DNA of 38,029 bases from CAZXEJ01 sp964639895 (GTDB lineage: Bacteria > Desulfobacterota_D > UBA1144 > Nemesobacterales > JADFKM01), in assembly GCA_964639895.1 (NCBI GenBank), contig CAZXEJ010000021.1, forward strand, positions 1 to 38,029, given 5' to 3'. The position numbers and the translations under genes were made by a program. Shown piece after piece: positions 6,487 to 14,934 of this stretch (the stretch's first letter is position 1; each line of letters opens with the position of its first letter). A model generated the notes under the pieces. The model did no database searches. It was given only the letters and a program-made list of their open reading frames with translations, and was not told where the DNA came from.

Positions 6487-8550
6487 ATGAGAACCACCAC
6501 ATTGTTGATCGTCATCATGGCCACCGTGGCCGCACCAATGTTTCGCACGATACGAGCGGCCACGGCACTGGAGCTTTCGATGGGATACTTCCCCCAGACC
6601 AAGACCCTGGAGAAAGAGAATCAGTCCAAGATAAGCGCCCCCCTCAAGCATGTGTTGGCCAGGATGAAAGAGATGGGTGTCACCAGAGGCGAGGCGAAGC
6701 GATACGGGCTGCGCGCCCTCTCGACCCCGCTCGTCAGGGTGGATGATGATGGCTACATACAGGTTTACGTCTACCTGGATGAGGCGACCGAAGAGAAAGC
6801 GGCGCGATTGAGAGAAGAGGGAATGAGGATAGAGGTCGTAAACAGAGAGTACGCCATAGTGCAGGGATGGATTCCCTTCGATCGAATTGATGCGATCGCC
6901 GCGGAGGATTTCGTAAAGAGAGTCGCCCCGCCCGACTACGCCGTACCGAAGTCGGGGTCGATAAACACGGAAGGAGACATCGTGATCGGGGCCGACGACG
7001 TAAGGAACATCCTCGGCATCACGGGCACGGGCGTGAGAGTGGGCGTGATATCGGACGGCGTGGACAGCTTGTCCCTTTCGCAAGCGACCGGCGACCTGCC
7101 CTCCTTGATAACGGTCGACCCCAGCCGTCCCGGCACGGGGGACGAGGGGACGGCCATTCTGGAGATCGTCCACGACGTCGCCCCCGGGAGTGAGCTTGCG
7201 TTCTCGGGACCGGCAACCAGTCTTGAGTTCATCGCGTCCGTGGGGTTTCTGACGGACGTGGTGGGCGTGGACGTGGTAGTCGACGATCTCGGCTTCTCCC
7301 GAGAGCCCTACTTCGAAGACGGTCCTGTCGCCGAGGCAGCACGTCGTGCGGTGGAGAAGGGGGTGGTATTCGTATCAGCCGCTGGCAACGACGCACTGCA
7401 GCACTACCAGGCCCCCTATGTGGATACCGATCCCTCCTCCGACAGCCCGATCGGGGGATTCGCCGGAGACAACCACGATTTCGGTCTCGCCGCAGGCGGC
7501 GTGAGCGATACGAGTTGGAAATTCGTACTCCCCTTCCTGGGCTTCTGCAATATAGTTTTGCAATGGAACGACCCGTTCGGTGCTTCGGGCAACGACTACG
7601 ACCTTTTCGTAGTCCAGCAGACCTCGATTGGACCCATCCTAATCGACAGCAGCACCGACGTCCAAGACGGCGACGACGATCCCATCGAAAGCGTATTCGC
7701 CTTCAACGTACTTTCCGAGGCGGAGTTCTTCGAGATCTACATCAACCGTTTCTCCGGGCAGTCCAGAGAGCTGGAGCTCTTCACCACATGCCCCTCTCTG
7801 GACCCCGCCTTCGTCGTTGAGGAGGACAGCATCTTCGGCCACCCGGCCGTCGAAGGGGTGATAGCCGTAGGGGCCGTTCCGTTTTCCGACCCGTTCACGC
7901 TCGAGCCGTTCAGTTCCAGGGGGCCTTCCACTGTGTTCTTCCCCACCTTCCAGCAGAGGCTCAAACCGGATGTCGTCGCACCGGACAGGGTGTCGGTGAC
8001 GGGCGCCGGGGGATTCGGCGCGCCGGTTCCAGGAGAGTTCCCCGGCACCTCGGCCTCGGCCCCCCACGTGGCGGGCGTCGTGGCGCTGATGCTGGAGGCA
8101 AACCCCGACCTTGCACCCGGCGACGTCCAAAGATTACTCCACGAGACGGCGGCCGGACCGGTAGGGACGTTGCTCACCAACCCAAGGACGGGGGGAACCT
8201 CGCCGGCCGAGGCCCGGGCCTTCTCCGTCGTATCGGGATACGGACTCGTCGACGCCTTTGCAGCCGTGCAGGCCGCTCTGCCGTCGCCCACTCCATCACC
8301 GTCGCCCACGCCTTCTCCCACGCCGCCTCCAACTCCCACCCAAACTCCGACTCCTTCTGCCTCACCGACTTCGGTCCCTTCATCGCCATCGGTCCGCGGC
8401 GGGGGCGGCGGGGGATGCACCATGGTCTCAGGCGGAGCCGCCGCATCCGGCGGCTCGCTCCTGCTCGTTCCAGCACTCATCGCTGTTGGGCTGCTGGGAA
8501 GAAGGGGCCTCAAGCGGGCGGCGAGACGGCTAACCGAAGGAACCTGCTGA
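6487..8550 (+). CDS. Secreted S8-like subtilase with Glu replacing His
   Basis: A 687-residue exported protein. The ATG at 6487 follows AAGGAGG and opens into a signal peptide (about 1-25). The peptidase domain has the Asp block VGVISDGVD (Asp190), the oxyanion Asn in VSAAGN (Asn301) and the Ser block PGTSASAPHVAG (Ser522). The position of the catalytic His is occupied by GDEGTAILEIVHDVAPG, giving Glu220. A Glu-Asp-Ser arrangement recalls sedolisins (S53), although the Ser block is S8-like. A large insert lies between about 305 and 460. The C-terminus has a Pro-Thr-Ser linker (599-635), GGGGGGC (638-644), a hydrophobic helix and a basic tail, resembling Gly/Cys-type sorting signals such as MYXO-, JDVT- or Synerg-CTERM. 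Probably a surface-anchored peptidase; substrate unknown. It is divergent from the CRISPR genes and not obviously tied to them. Confidence 0.85.
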   Translation: MRTTTLLIVIMATVAAPMFRTIRAATALELSMGYFPQTKTLEKENQSKISAPLKHVLARMKEMGVTRGEAKRYGLRALSTPLVRVDDDGYIQVYVYLDEATEEKAARLREEGMRIEVVNREYAIVQGWIPFDRIDAIAAEDFVKRVAPPDYAVPKSGSINTEGDIVIGADDVRNILGITGTGVRVGVISDGVDSLSLSQATGDLPSLITVDPSRPGTGDEGTAILEIVHDVAPGSELAFSGPATSLEFIASVGFLTDVVGVDVVVDDLGFSREPYFEDGPVAEAARRAVEKGVVFVSAAGNDALQHYQAPYVDTDPSSDSPIGGFAGDNHDFGLAAGGVSDTSWKFVLPFLGFCNIVLQWNDPFGASGNDYDLFVVQQTSIGPILIDSSTDVQDGDDDPIESVFAFNVLSEAEFFEIYINRFSGQSRELELFTTCPSLDPAFVVEEDSIFGHPAVEGVIAVGAVPFSDPFTLEPFSSRGPSTVFFPTFQQRLKPDVVAPDRVSVTGAGGFGAPVPGEFPGTSASAPHVAGVVALMLEANPDLAPGDVQRLLHETAAGPVGTLLTNPRTGGTSPAEARAFSVVSGYGLVDAFAAVQAALPSPTPSPSPTPSPTPPPTPTQTPTPSASPTSVPSSPSVRGGGGGGCTMVSGGAAASGGSLLLVPALIAVGLLGRRGLKRAARRLTEGTC

Positions 8551-9920
8551 AAGGCCGCCTCGGGGGGAGCAGCCTTGGTGAGGGGGCGGCAGGGAGCGGT
8601 GCACCGCGCAGAATGGGGGAGGTCCTCCGGGACAAGCGACCGAAAGGGAGGGGCGGGAAGACGAGGAGTAGTTAGGTGATGTAAGCCATCAAAAAAACCG
8701 CACGATGGACGCCAGGCGAGGCCGGGTGGATGGATGACGCAGACACACCCTGCTTTCATGCCGTGCATCTCAAAACATGAGTGAGGGCATCCCTCCGTGG
8801 AGCAAACAATCGCACCACGATATCGATACTAAGTACAGCTCCTCCCTACACCCTAGGGAGCGGAAGGCGCTCAGCGAAGCGGGTGACCCGTTGCAGCGTT
8901 CACCGTCCGCGGCCGCCCCCCCATATACGGCCAAGCACCCGGTCTCCCTATCGGCCCGCCGCCCCTTCATCCTATGATCAGGAGGGGCAGGCTTCCCTCT
9001 AATGGAGCCCTTCCCGAGGGAGACACGCCATCCGCCTCGACCTGCATCACCCCCCTAGGGGGCGAGACGGCTATACGGCGGGGAAGCCGCCACAGACTAT
9101 CAACACATGAAGCGCATCCGTCGCCTCCAGAACTCCGCCCGCAGGAGGCGACGCGGACCAGCCGGGCGGAAGCGAGGTTCACATAAAGAAACGCCCTCAT
9201 TCCACCCAGACACCGGAGCAAGCCACATCCCACCCTTTGCCGAGACACTCCGCCCTGCACTCCCCAATTTCGGTCGGACCGGCCGATGAGAACCGCTCGG
9301 CACATCTCGCTCCCGACCACATAAAACGCCTCACGACGACGGTCTCCCATGTGGGCACCAGCCCACCGCACCGACCAAATCGCGTCGTGGAACGCCTGCG
9401 CTACGGTACTTGCTCGCCGGCCCGCTTCGAGGAGATGTGCAGTGGCCCTTAGAGGCTCGACCCAATGGAGAATAGATCTATCTGCCCGCCGCCCCTACGG
9501 TGCGCTGAGCGTTGAAACGGTCTTTAGCGCCGCCCCCCCGCCACTACCCACCCGCCTCGCCGCATCACCCGGACGTACGTCCTCCTGCGCAGGCCGTGAG
9601 CGTACTCCAGGGAAGGGACGGGATTGGATGGGATGGGACGGCCCTCCTTTTGCGGGCCGAAGACGGTTTCGGGCCCGTAGTTTCGAAGTCTGTGAGGAAG
9701 AGAAAGATCAAGCAGTAGTAGCAGCCGTCTCGATCCCCCGCCGACGTGATGTCAACGCCGCCGCTTACTATGGCGGCCGTGGTAGGTATCATCGCGCAGC
9801 CGCAAGCCAGCCCACGGTAGCCAGCATGTTCCACCTCACCGGTGTCGCCGGCGGCGCCGCTTACTCTCGAGCCTCCCGGGAGACCCACCCACCACGAACC
9901 GCACCTCCCGCCTGCCGTCT
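8551..9920. other. Long intergenic region between convergent genes
   Basis: About 1.37 kb between the 3' ends of the subtilase gene and the nap locus. No open frame on either strand shows family features, a good ribosome site or a convincing composition. Inverted repeats are present, for example CTCCCTA-N5-TAGGGAG near 8842-8860 and GGGCC-GAA...TTTCGGGCCC near 9653-9677, but neither is followed by a proper T-run. It may be decayed sequence or hold an RNA that I cannot recognise. Confidence 0.4.
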
Positions 9921-10484
9921 TCAGAGGGGCGTCACCGTTATGGCCTTGCCCGTCTGGCTTACGCATATATAGGCGCAGTTGCCGCAGCCGACGCAGCGCT
10001 CGGCATCTATCCGGGGCCGCCCCTCTTTGTCCCTTGATATGGCCTCCACTCCGGTGGGACATGTGCCGAAGCAGTAGTCGCAGTACTGGCCCTGCGTCAC
10101 AAGGCAGTGCTCGAGCGCCACGCTCGCAACTCCTATCCGGGGCAGCAACCCCGCACCCGCCGGACGCAACGCCCCCGGCTCACAGGCCGCCACGCACGGC
10201 ATGTCCTGGCAGTAAAGGCAGGGCTGATGGTAGGGATCGATGTACGGTGTGCCCGCAGCGGCACCCCCCGTGACCACGTCAACCATCAGGATGGCGCCAT
10301 GTGGACAGGCGTCCCTGCAATCGCCGCACCTCGTACACGCGAGCAGGAACGATTCTTCGCTCAACGCCCCCGGCGGGCGCAGGAGCGAGCGCCTCACCGT
10401 GGCTTTCATCACATGGCCAAGCGCCTTGAGCAACGCCTCGCCACCCTTTCTCAAACCGAATCTGAAGAAGTCTCTCCTGTCCAT
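9921..10484 (-). CDS. NapG/MauM-like four-cluster ferredoxin
   Basis: A 187-residue protein with four cysteine groups for [4Fe-4S] clusters: CTRCGDCRDACPHGAI, CLYCQDMPCVAAC, CDYCFGTCP and CVGCGNCAYIC. The ATG at 10484 begins MDRRDFFRFGLRKGG. A DRRDFF(R/K) start is common in NapG/MauM-type ferredoxins, where it precedes or replaces a Tat signal; no clear hydrophobic stretch follows here, so location is uncertain. The gene begins 11 bases after the stop of the polyferredoxin gene upstream and is the last gene of the run. Its cysteine spacing differs from the two other NapG-like proteins in the window (13627-14199 and 20995-21603), so it is a separate type and not a recent copy. Expected role: electron relay between the membrane polyferredoxin and a periplasmic acceptor. 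Confidence 0.8.
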   Translation of the reverse strand: MDRRDFFRFGLRKGGEALLKALGHVMKATVRRSLLRPPGALSEESFLLACTRCGDCRDACPHGAILMVDVVTGGAAAGTPYIDPYHQPCLYCQDMPCVAACEPGALRPAGAGLLPRIGVASVALEHCLVTQGQYCDYCFGTCPTGVEAISRDKEGRPRIDAERCVGCGNCAYICVSQTGKAITVTPL

Positions 10485-10495
10485 GTCCCCTACCC

Positions 10496-11980
10496 TCACA
10501 TGCCCCCTCTCATCACCATAGGCTGCGCCACCAGCCACAGAGCCAGCACGCCAAACAGGAAGAGGAGGGCGAAATGAACGGCATACAGGACGCGACCGCC
10601 CCTCGGCCCCAGCGTGGGTTCCTCGGCGGCGAGCTTCGCCGCACGCGAACGGACGACCGAGGCCGAGAAGTAGAAGCCGACACATATGGCGGCTACCTCG
10701 ACGAGCACCATGGTGCCGTGGTCGGCGAGCGGCCCGGCCACATAATCGCGCCACCCGAACAGGTTCCAGCCGAAGCCGAAGGGGTCGTTGAGGACGGGCA
10801 CGAGATAGGCTATCTCCCGCATGACGTGCATGGTGTTGTGCCCTATATGGTACCCGAGGGCAATGGGAACGAAACCGTAGACCAGCCTGTGGGAGAGTCC
10901 GGACCGGTTGTAGACCTTCCGCAGTGCGGCGTCGACCGACCAGAAGAGGGCCGCGGCCGCGGCGAGCAAGGCGGACATCAATACGGTGAACGACCCCACG
11001 TGTGATGTTCCAAGCCACGAGCCGAGCCGCGACGTCCACTCGGACCAGAGGTTCGTCATCGTCAACCCGTGAAAGAAGGTGAGCACCAGTATCACCCATA
11101 TGAGGAGCGCCTCGTCGAAGCGGTAGGTAGCGAGGTTGTGCAGGTCGAGGGCCGGAGGACGTACCCTGAGCGTGAGGTTGTCGTTGGGGCAGGAGCGTAT
11201 GCACTCGGTGCAGAGAATGCAGTAGGTGTTCTGCTCAAGGCGGAACGGCACCTCCCAGGTGGGACACGGCGTCGAACGCTCGGTGCCGCGGATGCAGTCC
11301 TTGGTACGACAACGGCGGCAGACCTCCTCGTCCCGGCGCCTCAGCTCGAGGGGGGAGAATTGGGCGTAGATACCGCTGATCCTGCCCACCGGGCAGGCGT
11401 AGCGGCAGAAGGCGCGCCTCTCGTAGACGAGGGCGAACAGTACGACCAGGATGACGACGGCCAGGCCGAGCAGGGCCGTAAGGTAGGAGTTGCGTGCGAT
11501 GTCCACACCGAGCTCGAGCCAGGTGAAGACGATGAAGAAGCCCACCGCCACGTAGGTATTGGCAAGCGCCCGCGGCCACTTGCGGTTGAGCCCCCCCGCG
11601 CAACGCTTGGAGCCGTGGGGCCGGCCGAACTGGAACAGGTTGGCGAAGAAATCCCATGGGCAGGCCGCACAGAATATCTTGCCTCCGAAGGCCACGAAGA
11701 AGATTAGAAGCGTCCACCAGAAGAGCCAGGTGAAGGGGGCGGCTAGGCTTCCGTACTTCCTACCCAGGAGGCCGGTGGCCACCACGAACACGAACAACGC
11801 GGCCGGAACCAGTCGAACCAGGAAGGGGAAGTAGGTGGACTTGACGACACGCCGCAAGCCGGGCAGACGGAACAGATCGAACCTCCACCGCGAACCGCCC
11901 GGCGGCCGCCGAAGGGCACAGACAAGACCCACGAGAACGAAGAACGATACGGCAGCATACCAGAGCACCTGCGATACCAT
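10496..11980 (-). CDS. NapH/NosR-like membrane polyferredoxin with His-rich helix
   Basis: A 494-residue protein with about ten hydrophobic segments. It carries the NapH/NosR/CcoG-type motifs FCAACPWDFFANLF and FCRYACPVGRISGIYAQ, a Cys-rich stretch CRRCRTKDCIRG, and a ferredoxin motif CILCTECIRSCPNDN. The C-terminal 200 residues form extra membrane helices not found in simple NapH proteins. One of them, about residues 370-385, reads GYHIGHNTMHVMREI with three histidines that could ligate heme or metal. The start is ATG at 11980 with GGTGGAG upstream. It lies 39 bases after the periplasmic-protein gene and 11 bases before the third NapG-like gene. Inference: a quinol-linked electron-transfer membrane subunit in the nap locus; its exact partner is unknown. 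Confidence 0.75.
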   Translation of the reverse strand: MVSQVLWYAAVSFFVLVGLVCALRRPPGGSRWRFDLFRLPGLRRVVKSTYFPFLVRLVPAALFVFVVATGLLGRKYGSLAAPFTWLFWWTLLIFFVAFGGKIFCAACPWDFFANLFQFGRPHGSKRCAGGLNRKWPRALANTYVAVGFFIVFTWLELGVDIARNSYLTALLGLAVVILVVLFALVYERRAFCRYACPVGRISGIYAQFSPLELRRRDEEVCRRCRTKDCIRGTERSTPCPTWEVPFRLEQNTYCILCTECIRSCPNDNLTLRVRPPALDLHNLATYRFDEALLIWVILVLTFFHGLTMTNLWSEWTSRLGSWLGTSHVGSFTVLMSALLAAAAALFWSVDAALRKVYNRSGLSHRLVYGFVPIALGYHIGHNTMHVMREIAYLVPVLNDPFGFGWNLFGWRDYVAGPLADHGTMVLVEVAAICVGFYFSASVVRSRAAKLAAEEPTLGPRGGRVLYAVHFALLFLFGVLALWLVAQPMVMRGGM

Positions 11981-12019
11981 GACGGCTCCACCCCGAGTCC
12001 CGCGGCCAAGGGAGGCGGA

Positions 12020-12625
12020 TCAGCCCTCCTCGGCGGTACGGCCCTCCGCCCCACGGCGCGAGGCCACAACCTTGATAACTGAGACGGCGACGAAAAAGAG
12101 CACGATCAAAATGATTACGTAGTAGCGCTGGAAAAACGATTTCTCCAGCCTGAACGGCACGTCCACCGTCGAGCGTGTCCCGTCGGGCGAGAGCACGTTG
12201 GCCCTGAGTACAAGGTCGCCCTCGGCATCGATCTTGTGTTCGATGACGTAGATGCTTTCCTGCTCGGGCATCACGGGCCCGGTACGGTAGAGGGTCCTGC
12301 CGTCGGACAATATCTCGAAGCTCGCTTTACCCTTGTAGACGGTGTCGGCGTCCAGGTCGTATATATATAGGTAGAACCGCACTACGTCGGGCGATTCCAC
12401 CTGCTCGCGCTTGAGGCCCTGGAAGTTGTACACGGTCATGTAGACTGCGTAGCGAGGGGTCTCGCGCGAGAATTCCAGGTAGGGCACCTGGGGGTAGTTG
12501 TCGAAGTAGTTGTAGTGGGGCAACCCCTTGTAGTGATGGGCGCGGGACGGCGGCGCCCAACCCAAGGCGATGACTAGTGCGGCCACACAGCCAAGAAGCG
12601 TTACATATCTCTTAGACATGATCAT
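12020..12625 (-). CDS. NapH-linked periplasmic protein, FixH/YtkA-like, membrane-anchored
   Basis: A protein of about 200 residues with a signal peptide (cleavage probably after PPSRA), a His/Tyr-rich mature N-terminus (HHYKGLPHYNYFDNYPQVP), a beta-rich domain and a C-terminal membrane helix (about 170-190) followed by a basic tail. The HH-x3-(I/L)PHY start recalls small proteins found with NapH/NosR-like polyferredoxins in respiratory gene clusters. The fold looks FixH/YtkA-like, and the His cluster could bind copper or heme. The start is either ATG at 12625, overlapping the NapH stop by 14 bases, or ATG at 12619. The same NapH-plus-periplasmic-domain pairing appears as a fused gene at 19611-21005. 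Function is inferred only from context. Confidence 0.65.
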   Translation of the reverse strand: MIMSKRYVTLLGCVAALVIALGWAPPSRAHHYKGLPHYNYFDNYPQVPYLEFSRETPRYAVYMTVYNFQGLKREQVESPDVVRFYLYIYDLDADTVYKGKASFEILSDGRTLYRTGPVMPEQESIYVIEHKIDAEGDLVLRANVLSPDGTRSTVDVPFRLEKSFFQRYYVIILIVLFFVAVSVIKVVASRRGAEGRTAEEG

Positions 12626-13613
12626 GCACCTTCACGGTCCCCGACACCTTCGCAGCAACAACAGGCAGGCGCCTCCACAGGGGGTGTAAGGCCAGGGCGA
12701 TGTTGCCGAGCGGGCAATGGTCGACGCACTTCATACATAGATGGCAGGAATAGAGCCTCCCCTCCTTGGGGAAGAGATCTATGGGACAAACGGTGTTGCA
12801 CACCTTGCACGTGCTGGGACAGTTGGGGCGGTTCGCCCGGAGCCTGAGGACGCTCACGCTGCCGATCAACGAGAGGAGGAACCCGGTTGGACATACGGAG
12901 CGGCAGAACTGCCCCGGTATGAGCCCCACGTCGAGCACCAGTAGAGCCCCCAGGAAATAGGCGCCAACGGTGAGGGTTGAGAATACGATGTAAGAGAATA
13001 TCTCGTGCGTAAACGATATGTAGGGAAGTACGAAATGCCATATCCAGGCCCCGAACAGGTGGGCGAGAACGAGGCCGCCCAGAAAAACGACCACCCCCGT
13101 GCGCGGCTCTATCTGCACACTCAAGAGCGGTACCCCCAGGCGCAGGAGTACGGCTCGTATGCGGCTAGTGACGCCGTAGAGCAACGTCATCGGGCACAGC
13201 CACGCGCAGAACACCCTGCCCAGAACGAGGGCCACCAGAAAAGGTATCACTCCGCCCAGCAGGTAATTGACGGGGAACTCCACCGAGTTGAGCAACTCCG
13301 AGATGAGTCCCACCGGATCCGAAAGCGGTATGCCGAAGAACGTGAAGGCCCAGAGCGAGCCGTTGTTCGAGGTGGCCGCCGTGATGGGGTCGCTCCAGAG
13401 GGAGTAGAACCTATCGAGTACGGAGTATACGAACCCCCAGACGGGGCCGCTCGCAAGGCCCACCAGATGGGGATGGTTGTAGGAAAGCTTGTTGTTGGCG
13501 TACCAGTTGCTCAGGGGGACGAGGACGAAGAACAGCACCACCCCAAAGAGGAGTGCGTACCTCGCACACTGGAGCCACGACCACTTGACCCTGAACCTCC
13601 GGCTCTTCTTCAC
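12612..13613 (-). CDS. napH: NapH-like membrane polyferredoxin, module 1
   Basis: A 333-residue integral membrane protein. It has the two conserved NapH loops FCAWLCPMTLLYG and FCRSVCPTGFLLS, then soluble cysteine groups CPSTCKVCNTVCP and CHLCMKCVDHCPLGN for [4Fe-4S] clusters. NapH with NapG forms a quinol dehydrogenase that feeds electrons to periplasmic nitrate reductase. The ATG at 13613 lies 13 bases after the napG stop, and the 3' end overlaps the following periplasmic-protein gene. A long periplasmic segment between the first two helices (about 38-110) is shared with the fused NapH-like protein at 19611-21005, so the two belong to the same sub-family. Confidence 0.85.
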   Translation of the reverse strand: MKKSRRFRVKWSWLQCARYALLFGVVLFFVLVPLSNWYANNKLSYNHPHLVGLASGPVWGFVYSVLDRFYSLWSDPITAATSNNGSLWAFTFFGIPLSDPVGLISELLNSVEFPVNYLLGGVIPFLVALVLGRVFCAWLCPMTLLYGVTSRIRAVLLRLGVPLLSVQIEPRTGVVVFLGGLVLAHLFGAWIWHFVLPYISFTHEIFSYIVFSTLTVGAYFLGALLVLDVGLIPGQFCRSVCPTGFLLSLIGSVSVLRLRANRPNCPSTCKVCNTVCPIDLFPKEGRLYSCHLCMKCVDHCPLGNIALALHPLWRRLPVVAAKVSGTVKVHDHV

Positions 13614-13626
13614 ACAACCTCCCCCC

Positions 13627-14199
13627 CTATGCGGGACGCACCCTTATGGCCTGGGGCATGTGTATGCAGGCCTGTTCGCACAGGCCGCAGCCGACGCACT
13701 GGTCGGCGTCGACGATGGGCCGCTCGTAGAGCCCCACCCTCATCGCCTTGCCCGGCAGCGGACACGCCCTGTAGCACACGCCGCACGTACGTCCGAAGTA
13801 CGAGAAGCAGAGGTCCTTGTCCACGTGGGCCGTGCCCATCTTGACCCGCCTGCTCACGCTTTCGAGATCGCGGGGCACCTGCTGCAGCGCTCCCGTCGGG
13901 CATACCTCCGTACACCTCATGCACAGCGTGCACCCCTTGCGCCTGGGCACGATCACCGGCGTGAATACGTTCTCGAAGCCGTATTCGAAGCCGGCCATCT
14001 CTATGCACTGGTTGGGGCAGGCGGTGGCGCACTTGAAGCAGCCTATGCACTGCTTCTTAAAGCGCGCCTCCTCGAGCGCCCCGGGCGGACGCAGGAAGGT
14101 CCTCCTGCGGCCGGTCTTCCTCCTTGCCGCTATGAGGAAGACCGGCACGAACAGGAGCAACGCATAGAGAAGCGCGACCAAGAACCGCCTTCGGTTCAT
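13627..14199 (-). CDS. napG: NapG-like ferredoxin, module 1
   Basis: A 190-residue protein starting MNRRRFLVALLYALLLF, a twin-Arg-like or uncleaved membrane anchor. Four cluster motifs follow: CIGCFKCATACPNQC, CTLCMRCTEVCPTGAL, CFSYFGRTCGVCYRACP and CVGCGLCEQACIHMP. The order and spacing match NapG, the periplasmic ferredoxin partner of NapH. Its ATG overlaps the stop of the diheme cytochrome gene (ATGA), which indicates translational coupling. It is clearly related to the NapG-like protein at 20995-21603, with the same four-motif order and the RxVKMGTA/RHVRMGTA segment in the middle. The distal gene of this module is napH. Confidence 0.85.
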   Translation of the reverse strand: MNRRRFLVALLYALLLFVPVFLIAARRKTGRRRTFLRPPGALEEARFKKQCIGCFKCATACPNQCIEMAGFEYGFENVFTPVIVPRRKGCTLCMRCTEVCPTGALQQVPRDLESVSRRVKMGTAHVDKDLCFSYFGRTCGVCYRACPLPGKAMRVGLYERPIVDADQCVGCGLCEQACIHMPQAIRVRPA

Positions 14200-14900
14200 T
14201 CAAGGCTCCTCAGATAGGCCACGATGTCGTCGATGTCCTTCTCATCTATGTTGGCCAGACCGCGGCCGTGTCCGAACGGCTTCATCGCCGTGCCGGCGCG
14301 GCCTATCTGTATGGTCTTCTTTATGTAGTCGTCCGAGGCCACCTTAAGGAACCCCGGCAGCCCTATGCCCGGGCCGGCGCCGCCGTCGGCGTAGCCGCCG
14401 CCGTTGTGACCGTGGCAGGAGGCGCAGTAGTGGCGGAACAGCTGCTGGCCCCGGGCGGCGTCGCCCTTGATCTTCTTGTTCCAGTCGACGTGGTAGTCGG
14501 TGAAGTTGGCGTAGTCGTACTGCCAGGAGCGGATATAGGCGACGAGGTCGTCCACGTTTTTTGCCACCTGCGGGATGAGTTTGTAGCTCATCATGGCCGT
14601 TCCGGGACGGCCCTCGAGGATGGTCGTTCTGATGAACTCGTCGCTCGCGAGACCCAGAAAATCGGGGCTGTTGAGTCTGGGGGCTATGCCCGGCTTGCCG
14701 ACTCCGTCGGGCTGATGGCAGGCGACGCACATCTGATCGAATATCCTCTTGCCGTTTTTTACCTTGGCGGGGTCGAGTGCCGTGCGGGCCACCCTCTTCC
14801 CCGCGACCGAGGCGCCGCTTCCGGCGTCACTCGATGATACCCGACTGCAACCCACCGCCGCAAGCAGCGCTACTACGATGAACACCGTCTTTCTCATCAT
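14196..14900 (-). CDS. Diheme cytochrome c, probable lipoprotein
   Basis: A protein of about 234 residues with two cytochrome c class I-like domains, each with a heme site (CVACH at 58-62, CASCH at 159-163) and distal Met candidates in GTAMMSY and GTAMKPF. The signal sequence ends in LAAVGCS, so Cys18 is probably lipidated and the protein tethered in the periplasm. The start is ATG at 14900 or the adjacent ATG at 14897, both behind GGAGG. It lies directly after napA and overlaps napG. The usual NapB diheme subunit is missing from the locus, so this protein is the obvious candidate to pass electrons to NapA. It is not NapB-like in sequence: it looks like two tandem monoheme domains. Confidence 0.85.
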   Translation of the reverse strand: MMRKTVFIVVALLAAVGCSRVSSSDAGSGASVAGKRVARTALDPAKVKNGKRIFDQMCVACHQPDGVGKPGIAPRLNSPDFLGLASDEFIRTTILEGRPGTAMMSYKLIPQVAKNVDDLVAYIRSWQYDYANFTDYHVDWNKKIKGDAARGQQLFRHYCASCHGHNGGGYADGGAGPGIGLPGFLKVASDDYIKKTIQIGRAGTAMKPFGHGRGLANIDEKDIDDIVAYLRSLE

Positions 14901-14934
14901 CGAAACCTCCACACTTTCGTTTGCCTGGGACACC

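Noticed and set aside
6487..8550. Subtilase as a CRISPR-activated protease partner of the SAVED protein
   Set aside because: It has a signal peptide and a C-terminal anchor, so it acts outside the cytoplasm and cannot be the intracellular effector.
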